Shown here: one piece after another, positions 8,386 through 17,198 of the stretch | Position numbering within the stretch: the stretch's first letter is position 1 | Layout: every line of letters begins with the position of its first letter | Assembly: GCA_944326815.1 (NCBI GenBank) | Contig: CALVFI010000009.1 | Location: 62,001 to 126,000 of the forward strand | Direction of reading: 5' to 3' | Length of the DNA stretch: 64,000 nucleotides | From: an uncultured Rikenellaceae bacterium | GTDB lineage: Bacteria; Bacteroidota; Bacteroidia; Bacteroidales; Rikenellaceae | The notes under the pieces: model-generated | Seen by the model: the letters and a program-made list of their open reading frames with translations, nothing else | The model's database searches: none | Told to the model about the DNA's origin: nothing | Made by a program: the position numbers and the translations under genes

Positions 8386-11232
8386 ATGTCATACGATCAA
8401 TTTGTGAACCGTCACGTGGGCCCCGGAGAGAAGGACCTCAAACCGATGCTCGATGTCATCGGCGTAAGTAGCGTCGAAGAGCTCATTTCGCAGGTCATTC
8501 CTGCGTCGATCCGGTTGCGGAAGCCGCTTGCCTTGCCAGCTCAGGGAATGAGCGAATATGAATTCGCAGCCCATATCCGTGAATTGGCTGCCAAAAACAA
8601 ACAGTATCGCTCGTTTATCGGCATGGGATACTATCCTACGGCGTCGCCTGCCGCCATTTTGCGCAATGTGTTCGAAAATCCCGCATGGTATACTTCGTAT
8701 ACGCCTTATCAGGCCGAGATCTCTCAGGGACGTCTTGAGGCGTTGCTCAATTTCCAGACTATGACCATCTCTCTGACCGGCATGGAGATCGGCAACTGCT
8801 CGCTGTTGGATGAAGCTACGGCAGCAGCCGAAGCGATGCTGATGATGTATGCGCTGCGTAGTCGTGAGGCGGTGAAAGAGGGGCGCAACGTGTTGTTCGT
8901 AGACGAAAACGTTTTCCCGCAGACGCTCGATGTGCTGCTGACCCGCAGCGAACCGTTCGGTATCGAAATCGTACGAGACCGATTTGATGCTTATGAGTTC
9001 TCGGGGCGCGAGTTTGGTGCGATCGTACAATATCCGGCAGCTAACGGTGAGGTGCGTGATTACGCTAATTTTACCGCAGCGGCTCATGAACGGGGTGTGC
9101 TGGTGACGGCTGCCGCCGATCTGATGGCGCTCGTGTTGCTCAAGGCTCCCGGCGAATGGGGGGCCGATGTGGTCGTGGGGACGACACAGCGATTCGGTAT
9201 TCCGATGGGCTTCGGAGGTCCTTCGGCAGGATATATGACTACGAAGGAGGCTTTCAAACGCAATATGCCGGGCCGGATTATCGGTGTATCGGTGGACCGC
9301 TTGGGTAACAAGGCATTGAGAATGGCGCTTCAGACGCGTGAGCAGCATATCAAACGCGAGAGAGCCACTTCCAATATCTGTACGGCGCAGGCCCTGATGG
9401 CTACGATGGCCGGATTCTATGCCGTCTATCACGGACCCGATGGATTGGCCCGCATATCGGCCCATATTCACGGATGTGCAGTGGCTGTGGCTAAAGCCCT
9501 GGAGGAGTTGGGATACACGCTGGCTTCCAAGAACTTTTTCGATACGCTTGAGGTGGAGGCCGAGGCTGCCGTGGTGCAGGATGCGGCTCTGACTCGGAAG
9601 ATCAACTTCTTCTATCCGGATGACCGTCATGTGCGTCTGAGTTTCGATGAGGTGACGACCGAGGAGGAGGTCCGTACCGTGGTGGAGATTTTTGCCGAGG
9701 CGGCATTGAAAAAGGCTCCCAAAAATATTAAAGTCGTTGAGACTCCGATGGAGGGGGCTCTGCAACGTCAGTCGGCCGTGTTGACCGAACCGGTGTTCTC
9801 GATGTATCGTAGCGAGACCGATCTGATGCGATACATCAAGAAACTGGAGCATCGTGATATCTCATTGGCAGACAGTATGATTTCGCTGGGTTCATGTACG
9901 ATGAAACTCAACTCGGCAGCTTCGATGATGCCACTGAGCCTGGCAGGATTTGCCAATATACATCCCTTCGTGCCGCGTGATCAGGCGGAGGGATATATGG
10001 AGATGATCGACGCACTGGAGAAAGATCTCGCGGTGATTACCGGTTTTGCAGCCACTTCCTTGCAGCCTAACTCGGGTGCTGGCGGCGAATATACGGGATT
10101 GATGGTGATACGTGCTTACCATCAGAGCCGTGGACAGGGATATCGTAACATTGCGTTGATTCCCGCTTCGGCACATGGGACCAATCCGGCTTCGGCGGCG
10201 ATGGCTGGCATGAAGGTGGTGGTCGTGGCGTGTGACGAACATGGCAATATCGACGTGGAAGACCTCCGGGCAAAGGCACAACAGTATAGCAGCGAGTTGA
10301 GCTGTATTATGGTGACCTATCCCTCGACGCACGGTGTGTTCGAGAGCCGTATCCGTGAAATCGTGGATGCAGTGCATGATGCCGGCGGACAGGTGTATAT
10401 GGATGGGGCCAATATGAATGCCCAGGTCGGTCTGACCAATCCGGGCTTTATCGGTGCGGATGTGTGTCACCTCAATCTGCACAAGACCTTCGGAATGCCT
10501 CATGGAGGTGGCGGTCCCGGTGTGGGTCCGATCTGCGTAGCCAAACATCTGGCTCCCTTCCTGCCGTCGCACTCCGTGGTGGCGACCGGTGGCAGCGATG
10601 GTATTACGGCAGTAGCGGCATCGCCTTACGGTAGCGCATCGATCTTCCCGATTACCTATGCCTATATCAAGATGCTGGGCGGTGATGGGTTGCGTCGGGC
10701 CACGGAGATGGCGATTGTGAATGCCAACTATATGTCGAAAGCCCTGGAGAAGGAGTTCCGGACCTATTATACGGGTGAGACGGGACGTGTAGGACACGAA
10801 CTGATTCTTGATTTGCAGAACTTCCGTCATGATTATGGCGTAGAGGTGGCAGATGTGGCACGTCGGTTGATGGATTACGGATTCCATGCTCCGACTCTCT
10901 CGTTCCCTGTGCACGACACCTTCATGATCGAGCCTACGGAGAGTGAGCCCAAAGCGGAGATGGATCGCTTCATTGAAGCCATGGTGGGTATCAAACGTGA
11001 GTGCGAGGCGATTGCAGCATCGGGCAATAAGGAGGATAACTTGTTGACGAATGCTCCTCATACGGCCGTGGAGATTGCTGGTGAGTGGAATCATCCTTAT
11101 ACGCGCATGGAGGCAGCCTTCCCGCTGGATTGGGTAAAGGAGAGCAAGTTCTTCCCCTATGTGAGCAAAATCGACAACGGATATGGCGACCGGAACTTGC
11201 TTTGTACTTGTGCCCCGTTGTATGAAGAATAA
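8386..11232 (+). CDS. gcvP: Glycine dehydrogenase (decarboxylating), P protein, single-chain form
   Basis: The 948-residue PLP enzyme of the glycine cleavage system decarboxylates glycine and passes the aminomethyl group to lipoyl-GcvH. It is the single-chain form with both homologous halves, as in E. coli, not the split gcvPA/gcvPB form. The PLP lysine is K700 in NLHKTFGMPHGGGGPG, and the N-terminus NRHVGPGEKD is typical. I start at ATG 8386 because it gives this N-terminus and lies after the promoter element; an upstream in-frame ATG (8317) would lie before the promoter. gcvT and gcvH are not in the window, so the system is dispersed. Confidence 0.96.
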   Translation: MSYDQFVNRHVGPGEKDLKPMLDVIGVSSVEELISQVIPASIRLRKPLALPAQGMSEYEFAAHIRELAAKNKQYRSFIGMGYYPTASPAAILRNVFENPAWYTSYTPYQAEISQGRLEALLNFQTMTISLTGMEIGNCSLLDEATAAAEAMLMMYALRSREAVKEGRNVLFVDENVFPQTLDVLLTRSEPFGIEIVRDRFDAYEFSGREFGAIVQYPAANGEVRDYANFTAAAHERGVLVTAAADLMALVLLKAPGEWGADVVVGTTQRFGIPMGFGGPSAGYMTTKEAFKRNMPGRIIGVSVDRLGNKALRMALQTREQHIKRERATSNICTAQALMATMAGFYAVYHGPDGLARISAHIHGCAVAVAKALEELGYTLASKNFFDTLEVEAEAAVVQDAALTRKINFFYPDDRHVRLSFDEVTTEEEVRTVVEIFAEAALKKAPKNIKVVETPMEGALQRQSAVLTEPVFSMYRSETDLMRYIKKLEHRDISLADSMISLGSCTMKLNSAASMMPLSLAGFANIHPFVPRDQAEGYMEMIDALEKDLAVITGFAATSLQPNSGAGGEYTGLMVIRAYHQSRGQGYRNIALIPASAHGTNPASAAMAGMKVVVVACDEHGNIDVEDLRAKAQQYSSELSCIMVTYPSTHGVFESRIREIVDAVHDAGGQVYMDGANMNAQVGLTNPGFIGADVCHLNLHKTFGMPHGGGGPGVGPICVAKHLAPFLPSHSVVATGGSDGITAVAASPYGSASIFPITYAYIKMLGGDGLRRATEMAIVNANYMSKALEKEFRTYYTGETGRVGHELILDLQNFRHDYGVEVADVARRLMDYGFHAPTLSFPVHDTFMIEPTESEPKAEMDRFIEAMVGIKRECEAIAASGNKEDNLLTNAPHTAVEIAGEWNHPYTRMEAAFPLDWVKESKFFPYVSKIDNGYGDRNLLCTCAPLYEE

Positions 11233-11250
11233 TTAAAAAAATTTCATAAA

Positions 11251-11287
11251 TGCACATTGTTATTAAAATATTTAATAAATATGTGCA
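11251..11287. other. AT-rich imperfect palindrome between gcvP and slyD
   Basis: TGCACAT (11251-11257) pairs with ATGTGCA (11281-11287), and TTATTAA (11260-11266) pairs with TTAATAA (11272-11278), separated by a 2x2 mismatch and a 5-base loop. No T run follows, so it is a poor terminator. It could be an mRNA 3' stem-loop or an operator. Confidence 0.5.
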
Positions 11288-11341
11288 AATATCCGGATTT
11301 GTTGTGGTATTTTGTCATGTGTTTCTTGGGTAATTAAGAAA

Positions 11342-11349
11342 TAGTTTTG
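11342..11349 (+). promoter_or_regulatory. -7 promoter element TAGTTTTG of slyD
   Basis: Exact TAnnTTTG match 27 bases before the slyD ATG, in an AT-rich stretch. A -33 element at the right distance is not evident. Confidence 0.5.
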
Positions 11350-11375
11350 AAAGATAACGTAAAAAAAACAATAAA

Positions 11376-11930
11376 ATGAAAATTGGAGAAAAGATATTTG
11401 TATCGTTGACCTACACGCTGAAAGTAAACGGCGAAGTGGTGGATAGTGCAACGGCAGAACGGCCATTGCAGTTTGTGTATGGTGCAGGTTACCTGTTGCC
11501 GAAGTTTGAAGAGGCGATCAAGGGTCTCGGTCAAGGGGATAAATTCGAATTTACCCTTTCGCCGGCAGACGGTTATGGCGAGGTAATTCCGGAGGCAATC
11601 GCCGATCTTCCCAAAAGCGTATTCATGATTAACGGAGTGATCGAAGAGGGACTGCTTACCGTGGGCAACCAGATTCCGATGAGTACGGCCGACGGACAAC
11701 GTCTGTTGGGTGTGGTAAAAGAGGTGATGGAGGATAAGGTGAAGATGGACTTCAACCATCCTATGGCTGGCAAGACGCTGAACTTCACCGGAGAGATTCT
11801 CGAGGTGCGTGAAGCGACGGATGCCGATCTGATGCATGGTATGGCGGCAGCTGGAGGTGGTTGCGGTTGCGATTGCGGCTGTGATCACTCCTCGTGCGGC
11901 GATGGTTGTGGCGACGGTTGCTGCAAATAA
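11376..11930 (+). CDS. slyD: FKBP-type peptidyl-prolyl isomerase, SlyD-like, with Cys-rich metal-binding tail
   Basis: A 184-residue protein with an FKBP domain interrupted by the IF chaperone insert (about residues 65-125), as in SlyD. Typical stretches are LTYTLKVNGEVVDSA, PLQFVYGAGYLLPKFEEAIKGL and VDFNHPLAGK-like DFNHPMAGKTLNF (128-140). The last 22 residues contain eight Cys and one His in a Gly/Asp background, the kind of tail that binds nickel or zinc in SlyD. It likely catalyses proline isomerisation, has chaperone activity, and may deliver metal to hydrogenase or urease maturation. No such enzymes are in the window. Confidence 0.92.
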   Translation: MKIGEKIFVSLTYTLKVNGEVVDSATAERPLQFVYGAGYLLPKFEEAIKGLGQGDKFEFTLSPADGYGEVIPEAIADLPKSVFMINGVIEEGLLTVGNQIPMSTADGQRLLGVVKEVMEDKVKMDFNHPMAGKTLNFTGEILEVREATDADLMHGMAAAGGGCGCDCGCDHSSCGDGCGDGCCK

Positions 11931-12257
11931 TCGCGAGGCCGATATTGTTCACAGCAGCGCGGAGCTATTGTCTCTGCCCCGAACTTTGCGGCGAAGAAGA
12001 TATATCCCTGTATATGCGGAGGTGGAAAAGATGTTTTCGGCGTGACCGTGAGTGGGGAATTTCGAGCTAAAGATGTTATTATAGGGGATAGGTACGGCGC
12101 TCCGGCTATAATCCGAATTTTATGATGTTCAACCTCTCTCCGATGGAAATATGGGTGGATGGTGCGAAGTGCGAGGGATTCTTCCAACTGGTCTATCATT
12201 TCAAGGGAGAATACGAGTGATGTTCGGGAGAGGGGAATAGGTATTGAAAGAAATTGA
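11931..12257 (+). other. Region after slyD with two coding-like frames, possible gene remnant
   Basis: No full gene can be supported in the roughly 330 bases between slyD and the terminator. In the slyD frame, directly after its stop, there are 64 open codons (11931-12122) with protein-like content such as GAIVSAPNFAAKKIYP and VIIGDRYGAPAIIRIL, but no ATG. This frame ends in TGA (12123-12125), which overlaps an ATG at 12122 opening a 32-codon frame (12122-12220) that reads FNLSPMEIWVDGAKCEGFF. The ATGA overlap looks like translational coupling. It could be a decayed gene or two small proteins; chance cannot be excluded. Confidence 0.25.
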
Positions 12258-12303
12258 AAAAAGAAGGGGTGCAACACATTAATGTGTTGCACCCCTTCTT
12301 TTT
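12258..12303. terminator. Bidirectional intrinsic terminator, 46-base perfect palindrome
   Basis: AAAAAGAAGGGGTGCAACAC and its exact complement meet at 12280/12281, with A runs on the left and T runs on the right. It ends transcripts from the slyD side and from the leftward GH2-like gene. Confidence 0.88.
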
Positions 12304-12316
12304 GGTTCATAGGCGA

Positions 12317-14158
12317 TTAGAATGTCGTGGAGAAACTTCGGCGTATTAACTCCACTTTGGGCGATGCTTGGACGGAACCCGTGTTTTTCTCTCGAAGTTC
12401 CGATAGTAGTCCTAATGGGCCGCGTGGTCTCTCCTCTGTAATTATTTGAGGGATATAGTCATAAGGCCCGGGTGCCGAGCATTCGAGCACGAGTTCGACC
12501 GTCGGGTGGCTGCCTGGTTTTGCCTTGCCGAAGGGTACCGTGATGTCGGCACTGCCTCGGGCTCCAATGGAGACCGGAATCCGTCCTTCGGAGACTACCC
12601 GGCGTCCGACGCGGACCGTATAGACGGCCTCGGCATTCTCCAGTGCAGTCAGTTGATAGAGGTTGTGAAGACGGAATACTCCTTTGTCGGGAGCGGGTGC
12701 TGTGATGTCGAACAGCTGTGCGGGGCGAATGTTGTCGATCGGCGACAGCCCGAACGTGATGCGAGAGGAGGCTGCCCGGGCATTATTCCTGCGTAGCTCT
12801 CCCGAGACGGCATCGGTGTTCCACTCTCCTCCTGCGCCGGTGTAGATGATCGGCCGTCGGGGTTCGATGTCTTTCAACGCAAGATAACTTTCGTATAGAT
12901 TGTATCCGTTGGCAGAGTTCTGTGCCAGAGAGAAGAGCGTTGCCGAGGGATGGTTGCGCGAGGTGTAGTACATTCCCGTGACGCGGTCGATGTAGGCTGC
13001 TTCCCAGGCCGGATCGTTCGAAGGTGTTCCTCCTTTCCGGCGATCATTGCCGCTCAGATGCGTATCGATATCGGCTTGGTTGCAGACATAAAGGCCCAGT
13101 CGATCGCACAATTCGTAAAAACGATCGCTCAGGGGGTGATTGTTTACTTGAATCGTATTGACACCTTTCTCTTTCATCGTTTGAAGCTCGGAGGCCATTG
13201 CGGCACTGTCGCTGTCGGAGGTGTAGGCTGTCACCAGCATCGGGATGTCACGGCCATTGATCAGTAGCTTGCCTTGTTGCATCTCGACGGTACGGAAGCC
13301 GATTTTGTAAGTGACATACTCCATGAATCGTCCTTCGTATTGTGTCTTGAGCGACAGCGTGTAGAGGTTCGGGGTTTCATGGTTCCACGCTTTTACATCG
13401 GGCAACGGAATGAAAAAACGTACCGTATCTTCGCGTCGCATATTGATCTCCACATCGCGATTACCCTTGGCGACTTGTTCTCCTGTGGGATCGTAGAGCG
13501 TATAGTACATCCGGATCATTTTCTCGTTGAGCAAATGGCTCTTGAAGATGACACCCAGCTCGAGATTTCCTGTGGTTCCTTCGAATCCCATCCGAGCCAC
13601 ATAGTCGCGAATACGCATTTTGGGCTGGGCAACGATATAGGTTTCACCCGTGAGTCGTGGATGCAGGTCGGCGGTATGGTTCTCCAGTTTTCGGGAAGCT
13701 GCATTTCCGTACACCGTGATGGTAAGCGTATTGTTGCCCTCCTTCGACAGACGTGTGAGGTCGAACTCTGCCACCGTGCGTCCGCTTTGGTTGTACCCGG
13801 CCGGTTTTCCGTTTACTGCCACCTCATAGGCGGAATTGGCCCCTCCTACATACAGGAAGAGTTGGCGGTCCACCCATTTGAACGGAACCTTGTAGGTGGT
13901 TGAGTAGACGACCGTGGCTCCGTTATCTTGTTCCGAGGTTGTCCACGTTGCGAGGGGCTGGAGATAGAGCGATGCTGTATGGCTGCGCAGAAGGGCATTC
14001 TGCTCCGAGTCGTAGCTGATGGTTTGTGTACGGGGAAGTTCCCGGTTCTCCTGTACGGGGCTGGGCTGTTGCCACAAGGCAGGCTGTGCGTTTGCGACTC
14101 CGGTAGAGAGCGCGGCAAGCAGCGCGACAAAAGCTATTTTCATCTTCATCGAGTTCAT
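12317..14158 (-). CDS. Secreted GH2-like (beta-galactosidase-fold) protein lacking the catalytic residues
   Basis: A 613-residue protein with a Sec signal peptide (cleavage likely ANA/QP near residue 25). It shows the GH2 order: N-terminal jelly roll (about 70-200), Ig-like domain (200-310), a TIM-barrel-like part (310-470; GVNTIQVNNHPLSDRFYELCDRLGLYVCNQ), then a LacZ domain-4-like Ig fold. In active GH2 enzymes the acid/base Glu lies in SLGNES; here the stretch is SLAQNS with Asn414 in its place. The segment that should carry the nucleophile Glu is missing, since the chain goes from VSGEL into the C-terminal Ig domain. It is therefore predicted inactive, perhaps sugar-binding. The ATG at 14149 or 14143 may be the real start, because the -7 element is only 8 bases before 14158. 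Confidence 0.8.
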   Translation of the reverse strand: MNSMKMKIAFVALLAALSTGVANAQPALWQQPSPVQENRELPRTQTISYDSEQNALLRSHTASLYLQPLATWTTSEQDNGATVVYSTTYKVPFKWVDRQLFLYVGGANSAYEVAVNGKPAGYNQSGRTVAEFDLTRLSKEGNNTLTITVYGNAASRKLENHTADLHPRLTGETYIVAQPKMRIRDYVARMGFEGTTGNLELGVIFKSHLLNEKMIRMYYTLYDPTGEQVAKGNRDVEINMRREDTVRFFIPLPDVKAWNHETPNLYTLSLKTQYEGRFMEYVTYKIGFRTVEMQQGKLLINGRDIPMLVTAYTSDSDSAAMASELQTMKEKGVNTIQVNNHPLSDRFYELCDRLGLYVCNQADIDTHLSGNDRRKGGTPSNDPAWEAAYIDRVTGMYYTSRNHPSATLFSLAQNSANGYNLYESYLALKDIEPRRPIIYTGAGGEWNTDAVSGELRRNNARAASSRITFGLSPIDNIRPAQLFDITAPAPDKGVFRLHNLYQLTALENAEAVYTVRVGRRVVSEGRIPVSIGARGSADITVPFGKAKPGSHPTVELVLECSAPGPYDYIPQIITEERPRGPLGLLSELREKNTGSVQASPKVELIRRSFSTTF

Positions 14159-14165
14159 TCTGCGG

Positions 14166-14173
14166 CAAAGATA
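14166..14173 (-). promoter_or_regulatory. -7 promoter element TATCTTTG of the GH2-like gene
   Basis: Minus-strand TATCTTTG is an exact TAnnTTTG match. Transcription would begin at about the annotated ATG, so translation may start leaderless or at the ATG codons 9 or 15 bases further in. Confidence 0.5.
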
Positions 14174-14309
14174 ATAAAACCCCCGGAGGAAAATACCTTT
14201 CCGTTTGATAAAACGGAGAGTTTTCTTCCGAGGGAGGGTGATTATTCGGGAATCCTTTTCGGAATTTTTGTCCGGAGATCCCGATATTTGCTTATAGAAG
14301 CCTGGTCAT

Positions 14310-16580
14310 TCAATGTCCGGTACAGGTGGCTGCGGCAATCATCGTCAGATTGATGATCGAACGGATGCTTGCCGTGTCGGCCTGCAGGTGTACCCCTGCG
14401 TTGAGCCCGAGCAATACGGGACCTGTGATATCTGCTCCGCCCAACCGTTCCATGATCTTGTAGGAGATGTTGGCCGCTGACAGATTCGGGAAGACAAAGG
14501 TGTTTACTTCATGGTTGCCCAGCATGTTGAACGGATAGAACTGACCGCGGGTCTCGGGGTCAAGGGCGATATCCGCCTTCATCTCTCCGTCTACCATGAT
14601 TTGCGGATAGCGCTCATGGAGAAGTTCCACGGCACGTGCCACCTTTGTGGCGTCAGGTTCATTGTCGGTTCCGAAATTGGAGTGGGAGAGCATGGCGATA
14701 GCCGGCTCAATACCGAAACGACGTACCGCAGCGGCAGTCATATGCGTAATCTCGACCAGTTGTTCGGCGGTCGGGTTGGCGTTGACGGCCGTGTCTGCAA
14801 AAAACATAGGCCCTTTTTTTGTGGTGACGATATGCATGGAGGCCAATGTCTGATCCTTAGTGGTAAATACCTCTTTTACGGCTTCGAGAGCTACCGTATA
14901 GCGACGGCTGTAACGGACGATGGAGGTGTCTGCATCGCCCGACAGGACGGTGATGAGTGTGAACCACTCTCTCTCGAGCATGTTTTTCATCGCTTCGTTG
15001 TAGCTCATGCCTCGGCGGCTGAGTTTCTCATGTAGGAGCTTGGCATAGCGCTCTCTGCGGTCACACTCTTCGTTGCTGCGGAAATCGATGATTTCGAATG
15101 CTGTGGGGTCGATGTTGTATTCTGCACAGATTTTTTGAATTTTGCTTTTGTCTCCGATTAATACGGGAATAACCAGTTTCTCGGCGGCCAGGTAGGCTGC
15201 GGCTTGTAGCGTGTCGGGGCGGTCGCCGTCGCTGAATGCAACGCGTTTGCGGGAAGCTGTTACCACCATACTTCGAACACGGCGCATCAATTTGTCGTCG
15301 CGTCCCATACGGCGCTCCAGACCGGTCACATAAGCGTCCCAGTCCTCGATGGTTTTGCGTGCCACGCCCGATTCGATGGCTGCTTTGGCTACGGCGACCG
15401 AGATGGTTGATATCAGACGGGGGTCGACCGGTTTCGGAATCAGGTAATCTCTGCCGAAAGTGATACGGCTGCCGTTGTAGGCCGAAGAGACAATCTCCGG
15501 AACCGGCTCTTTGGCCAGGGCGGCCAAGGCGCGGGCTGCGGCAATCTTCATCTCTTCGTTGATTTTTGTAGCCCGTACGTCGAGGGCTCCCCGGAAAATG
15601 TAGGGGAAACCGAGTACGTTGTTCACCTGATTGGGGTAGTCCGAACGGCCCGTGGCAAAGATGATGTCCTTGCGTGAGGCCTTGGCCTCTTCGTAGGTGA
15701 TTTCCGGGTTGGGGTTGGCCAGGGCCATGACGATCGGGTCCTTGGCCATGCTACGAACCATCTCTTGGGTCAGTACACCGGCTACGGAGAGTCCCAGGAA
15801 TACGTCTGCGCCCTGTAGTGCCTCGACCAGGGTCGAGACGTTGCGGTTTGTGGCAAACTCCTTTTTTGCGGCGTTCAGGTCGGTGCGGCGTGTGCTGATG
15901 ACTCCTTTGCTGTCGCACATGACCATGTTCTCTTTGCGGATGCCGAGTGTCAGGTAGAGTTTGGCGCACGAGATAGCTGCTGCCCCTGCACCGTTTACTA
16001 CGACGGTCGTCTCTTCGATGTTGCGTCCCGTGATCTCCAGGGCATTGAGTAGTGCGGCGGAGGAGATGATGGCCGTGCCGTGCTGGTCGTCGTGCATGAC
16101 CGGGATGTTGAGCTCCTCTTTGAGGCGTTCTTCGATTTCGAAGCACTCCGGGGCTTTGATATCCTCGAGATTGATGCCTCCGAAGGTAGGAGCGATATTC
16201 CTGACGGTTTCGATGAATCGCTCCGTGTCAGTGGTGTCGACTTCGATATCGAAGACATCGATGTCGGCGAAGGTTTTGAAGAGTAATCCTTTCCCCTCCA
16301 TGACCGGTTTCCCTGCCAGCGGACCGATATTGCCCAGCCCGAGAACTGCCGTTCCGTTCGAAATGACTGCCACGAGATTCCCTTTGTCGGTATATTTATA
16401 GGCATCCTCCGGATGTTTTTCAATTTCGAGACACGGTTCGGCCACTCCCGGAGAGTAGGCCAGTGATAAATCGTGCTGCGTACTGTATGGTTTGGTTGGA
16501 ATCACTTCAATCTTCCCGGGCCGTCCTTCGCTGTGGTAGAGAAGCGCCTCTTCCCTTCTGTTTTTTGGATTCGTACTCAT
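14310..16580 (-). CDS. maeB: NADP-dependent malic enzyme with C-terminal phosphotransacetylase-like domain
   Basis: At 756 residues it matches the MaeB hybrid form. Residues 1-420 are the malic enzyme: PYSTQHDLSLAYSPGVAEPC, GLGNIGPLAGKPVMEGK, metal and catalytic region DIKAPECFEIEERL, MHDDQHGTA, and the nucleotide-binding VVNGAGAAA. Residues from about 430 resemble phosphate acetyltransferase, normally non-catalytic and regulatory through acetyl-CoA. It converts malate to pyruvate and CO2 and makes NADPH. A weak hairpin (CCGTTT/AAACGG, 14201-14216) lies downstream and may end the transcript. No partner genes are adjacent. Confidence 0.95.
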   Translation of the reverse strand: MSTNPKNRREEALLYHSEGRPGKIEVIPTKPYSTQHDLSLAYSPGVAEPCLEIEKHPEDAYKYTDKGNLVAVISNGTAVLGLGNIGPLAGKPVMEGKGLLFKTFADIDVFDIEVDTTDTERFIETVRNIAPTFGGINLEDIKAPECFEIEERLKEELNIPVMHDDQHGTAIISSAALLNALEITGRNIEETTVVVNGAGAAAISCAKLYLTLGIRKENMVMCDSKGVISTRRTDLNAAKKEFATNRNVSTLVEALQGADVFLGLSVAGVLTQEMVRSMAKDPIVMALANPNPEITYEEAKASRKDIIFATGRSDYPNQVNNVLGFPYIFRGALDVRATKINEEMKIAAARALAALAKEPVPEIVSSAYNGSRITFGRDYLIPKPVDPRLISTISVAVAKAAIESGVARKTIEDWDAYVTGLERRMGRDDKLMRRVRSMVVTASRKRVAFSDGDRPDTLQAAAYLAAEKLVIPVLIGDKSKIQKICAEYNIDPTAFEIIDFRSNEECDRRERYAKLLHEKLSRRGMSYNEAMKNMLEREWFTLITVLSGDADTSIVRYSRRYTVALEAVKEVFTTKDQTLASMHIVTTKKGPMFFADTAVNANPTAEQLVEITHMTAAAVRRFGIEPAIAMLSHSNFGTDNEPDATKVARAVELLHERYPQIMVDGEMKADIALDPETRGQFYPFNMLGNHEVNTFVFPNLSAANISYKIMERLGGADITGPVLLGLNAGVHLQADTASIRSIINLTMIAAATCTGH

Positions 16581-16611
16581 GTGTTGATGTTAATAATTTA
16601 AATTTATTGTA

Positions 16612-16619
16612 TATTTTTG
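16612..16619 (+). promoter_or_regulatory. Candidate -7 element TATTTTTG for the HSDR_N gene
   Basis: Exact TAnnTTTG match in the AT-rich divergent region between maeB and the next rightward gene, leaving a leader of about 70 bases before ATG 16697. No -33 element at the right spacing. Confidence 0.4.
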
Positions 16620-16696
16620 CCTTAAATTAACATCCATGCCATATGGGTGTTTGAATAAGAACAATTTGTTTGAAAGTTAGCAATTTTTCTCTGATT

Positions 16697-17161
16697 ATGA
16701 GCCGATATCCGCAATTAAATTTTCCGTCGTATCGTTTTCGGGTGAGCGATTTGGGTGATGTGTTGCGGATTTGGGATGAGTTGCGTCGCTGTTGGTTGGT
16801 GTTGACTCCGGAGGAGTGGGTGAGGCGTCATTTGATTCGTTTTCTGGTAGAGCAGGGTGGGGCTGCGGCTCCCCGTATCTCTCAGGAGTATCCGGTCTGT
16901 ATACAGGGAATGCCGCAACGAGCCGATGTGGTAGTGTTCGGGCGAGATGGCATACCGTTACTGTTGGCCGAATGCAAGGCTCCGGAGGTCGTTGTGAATG
17001 ATGCCGTATATGCGCAGGCAGTGCGTTATAATGCGGTTGTCGGGGCCCGCTATCTGGTGTTGACCAACGGACTTCGTCACTATGTTTATGAGCAGACGGA
17101 GACTGGGTATCGTCCCTTGCAGACTTTCCCCGATTTGCACGATGAAACTCAGGAATCGTAG
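16697..17161 (+). CDS. Stand-alone HSDR_N-type protein (type I restriction enzyme R N-terminal domain)
   Basis: A 154-residue protein that begins with a helical region (LTPEEWVRRHLIRFLVEQG) and continues with a PD-(D/E)xK-like core: RADVVVFGRDGIPLLLAECKAP gives the Asp, and then the Glu-x-Lys pair. This matches the N-terminal domain family of HsdR proteins found alone in many Bacteroidota. No helicase, methylase or specificity subunit is nearby, so it is not part of a restriction system here. It may be a housekeeping nuclease-fold protein of unknown role. I prefer the ATG at 16697 over a TTG at 16670. It converges with the GNAT gene, leaving 37 bases between them. Confidence 0.8.
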   Translation: MSRYPQLNFPSYRFRVSDLGDVLRIWDELRRCWLVLTPEEWVRRHLIRFLVEQGGAAAPRISQEYPVCIQGMPQRADVVVFGRDGIPLLLAECKAPEVVVNDAVYAQAVRYNAVVGARYLVLTNGLRHYVYEQTETGYRPLQTFPDLHDETQES

Positions 17162-17198
17162 CCTTCTTGGGCTGAAAGCGAGTGATGCAATTCTTTTG

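Noticed and set aside
16697..17161. A type I restriction-modification locus
   Set aside because: Only an HSDR_N-like domain is present, with no helicase, methylase or specificity gene in the window.
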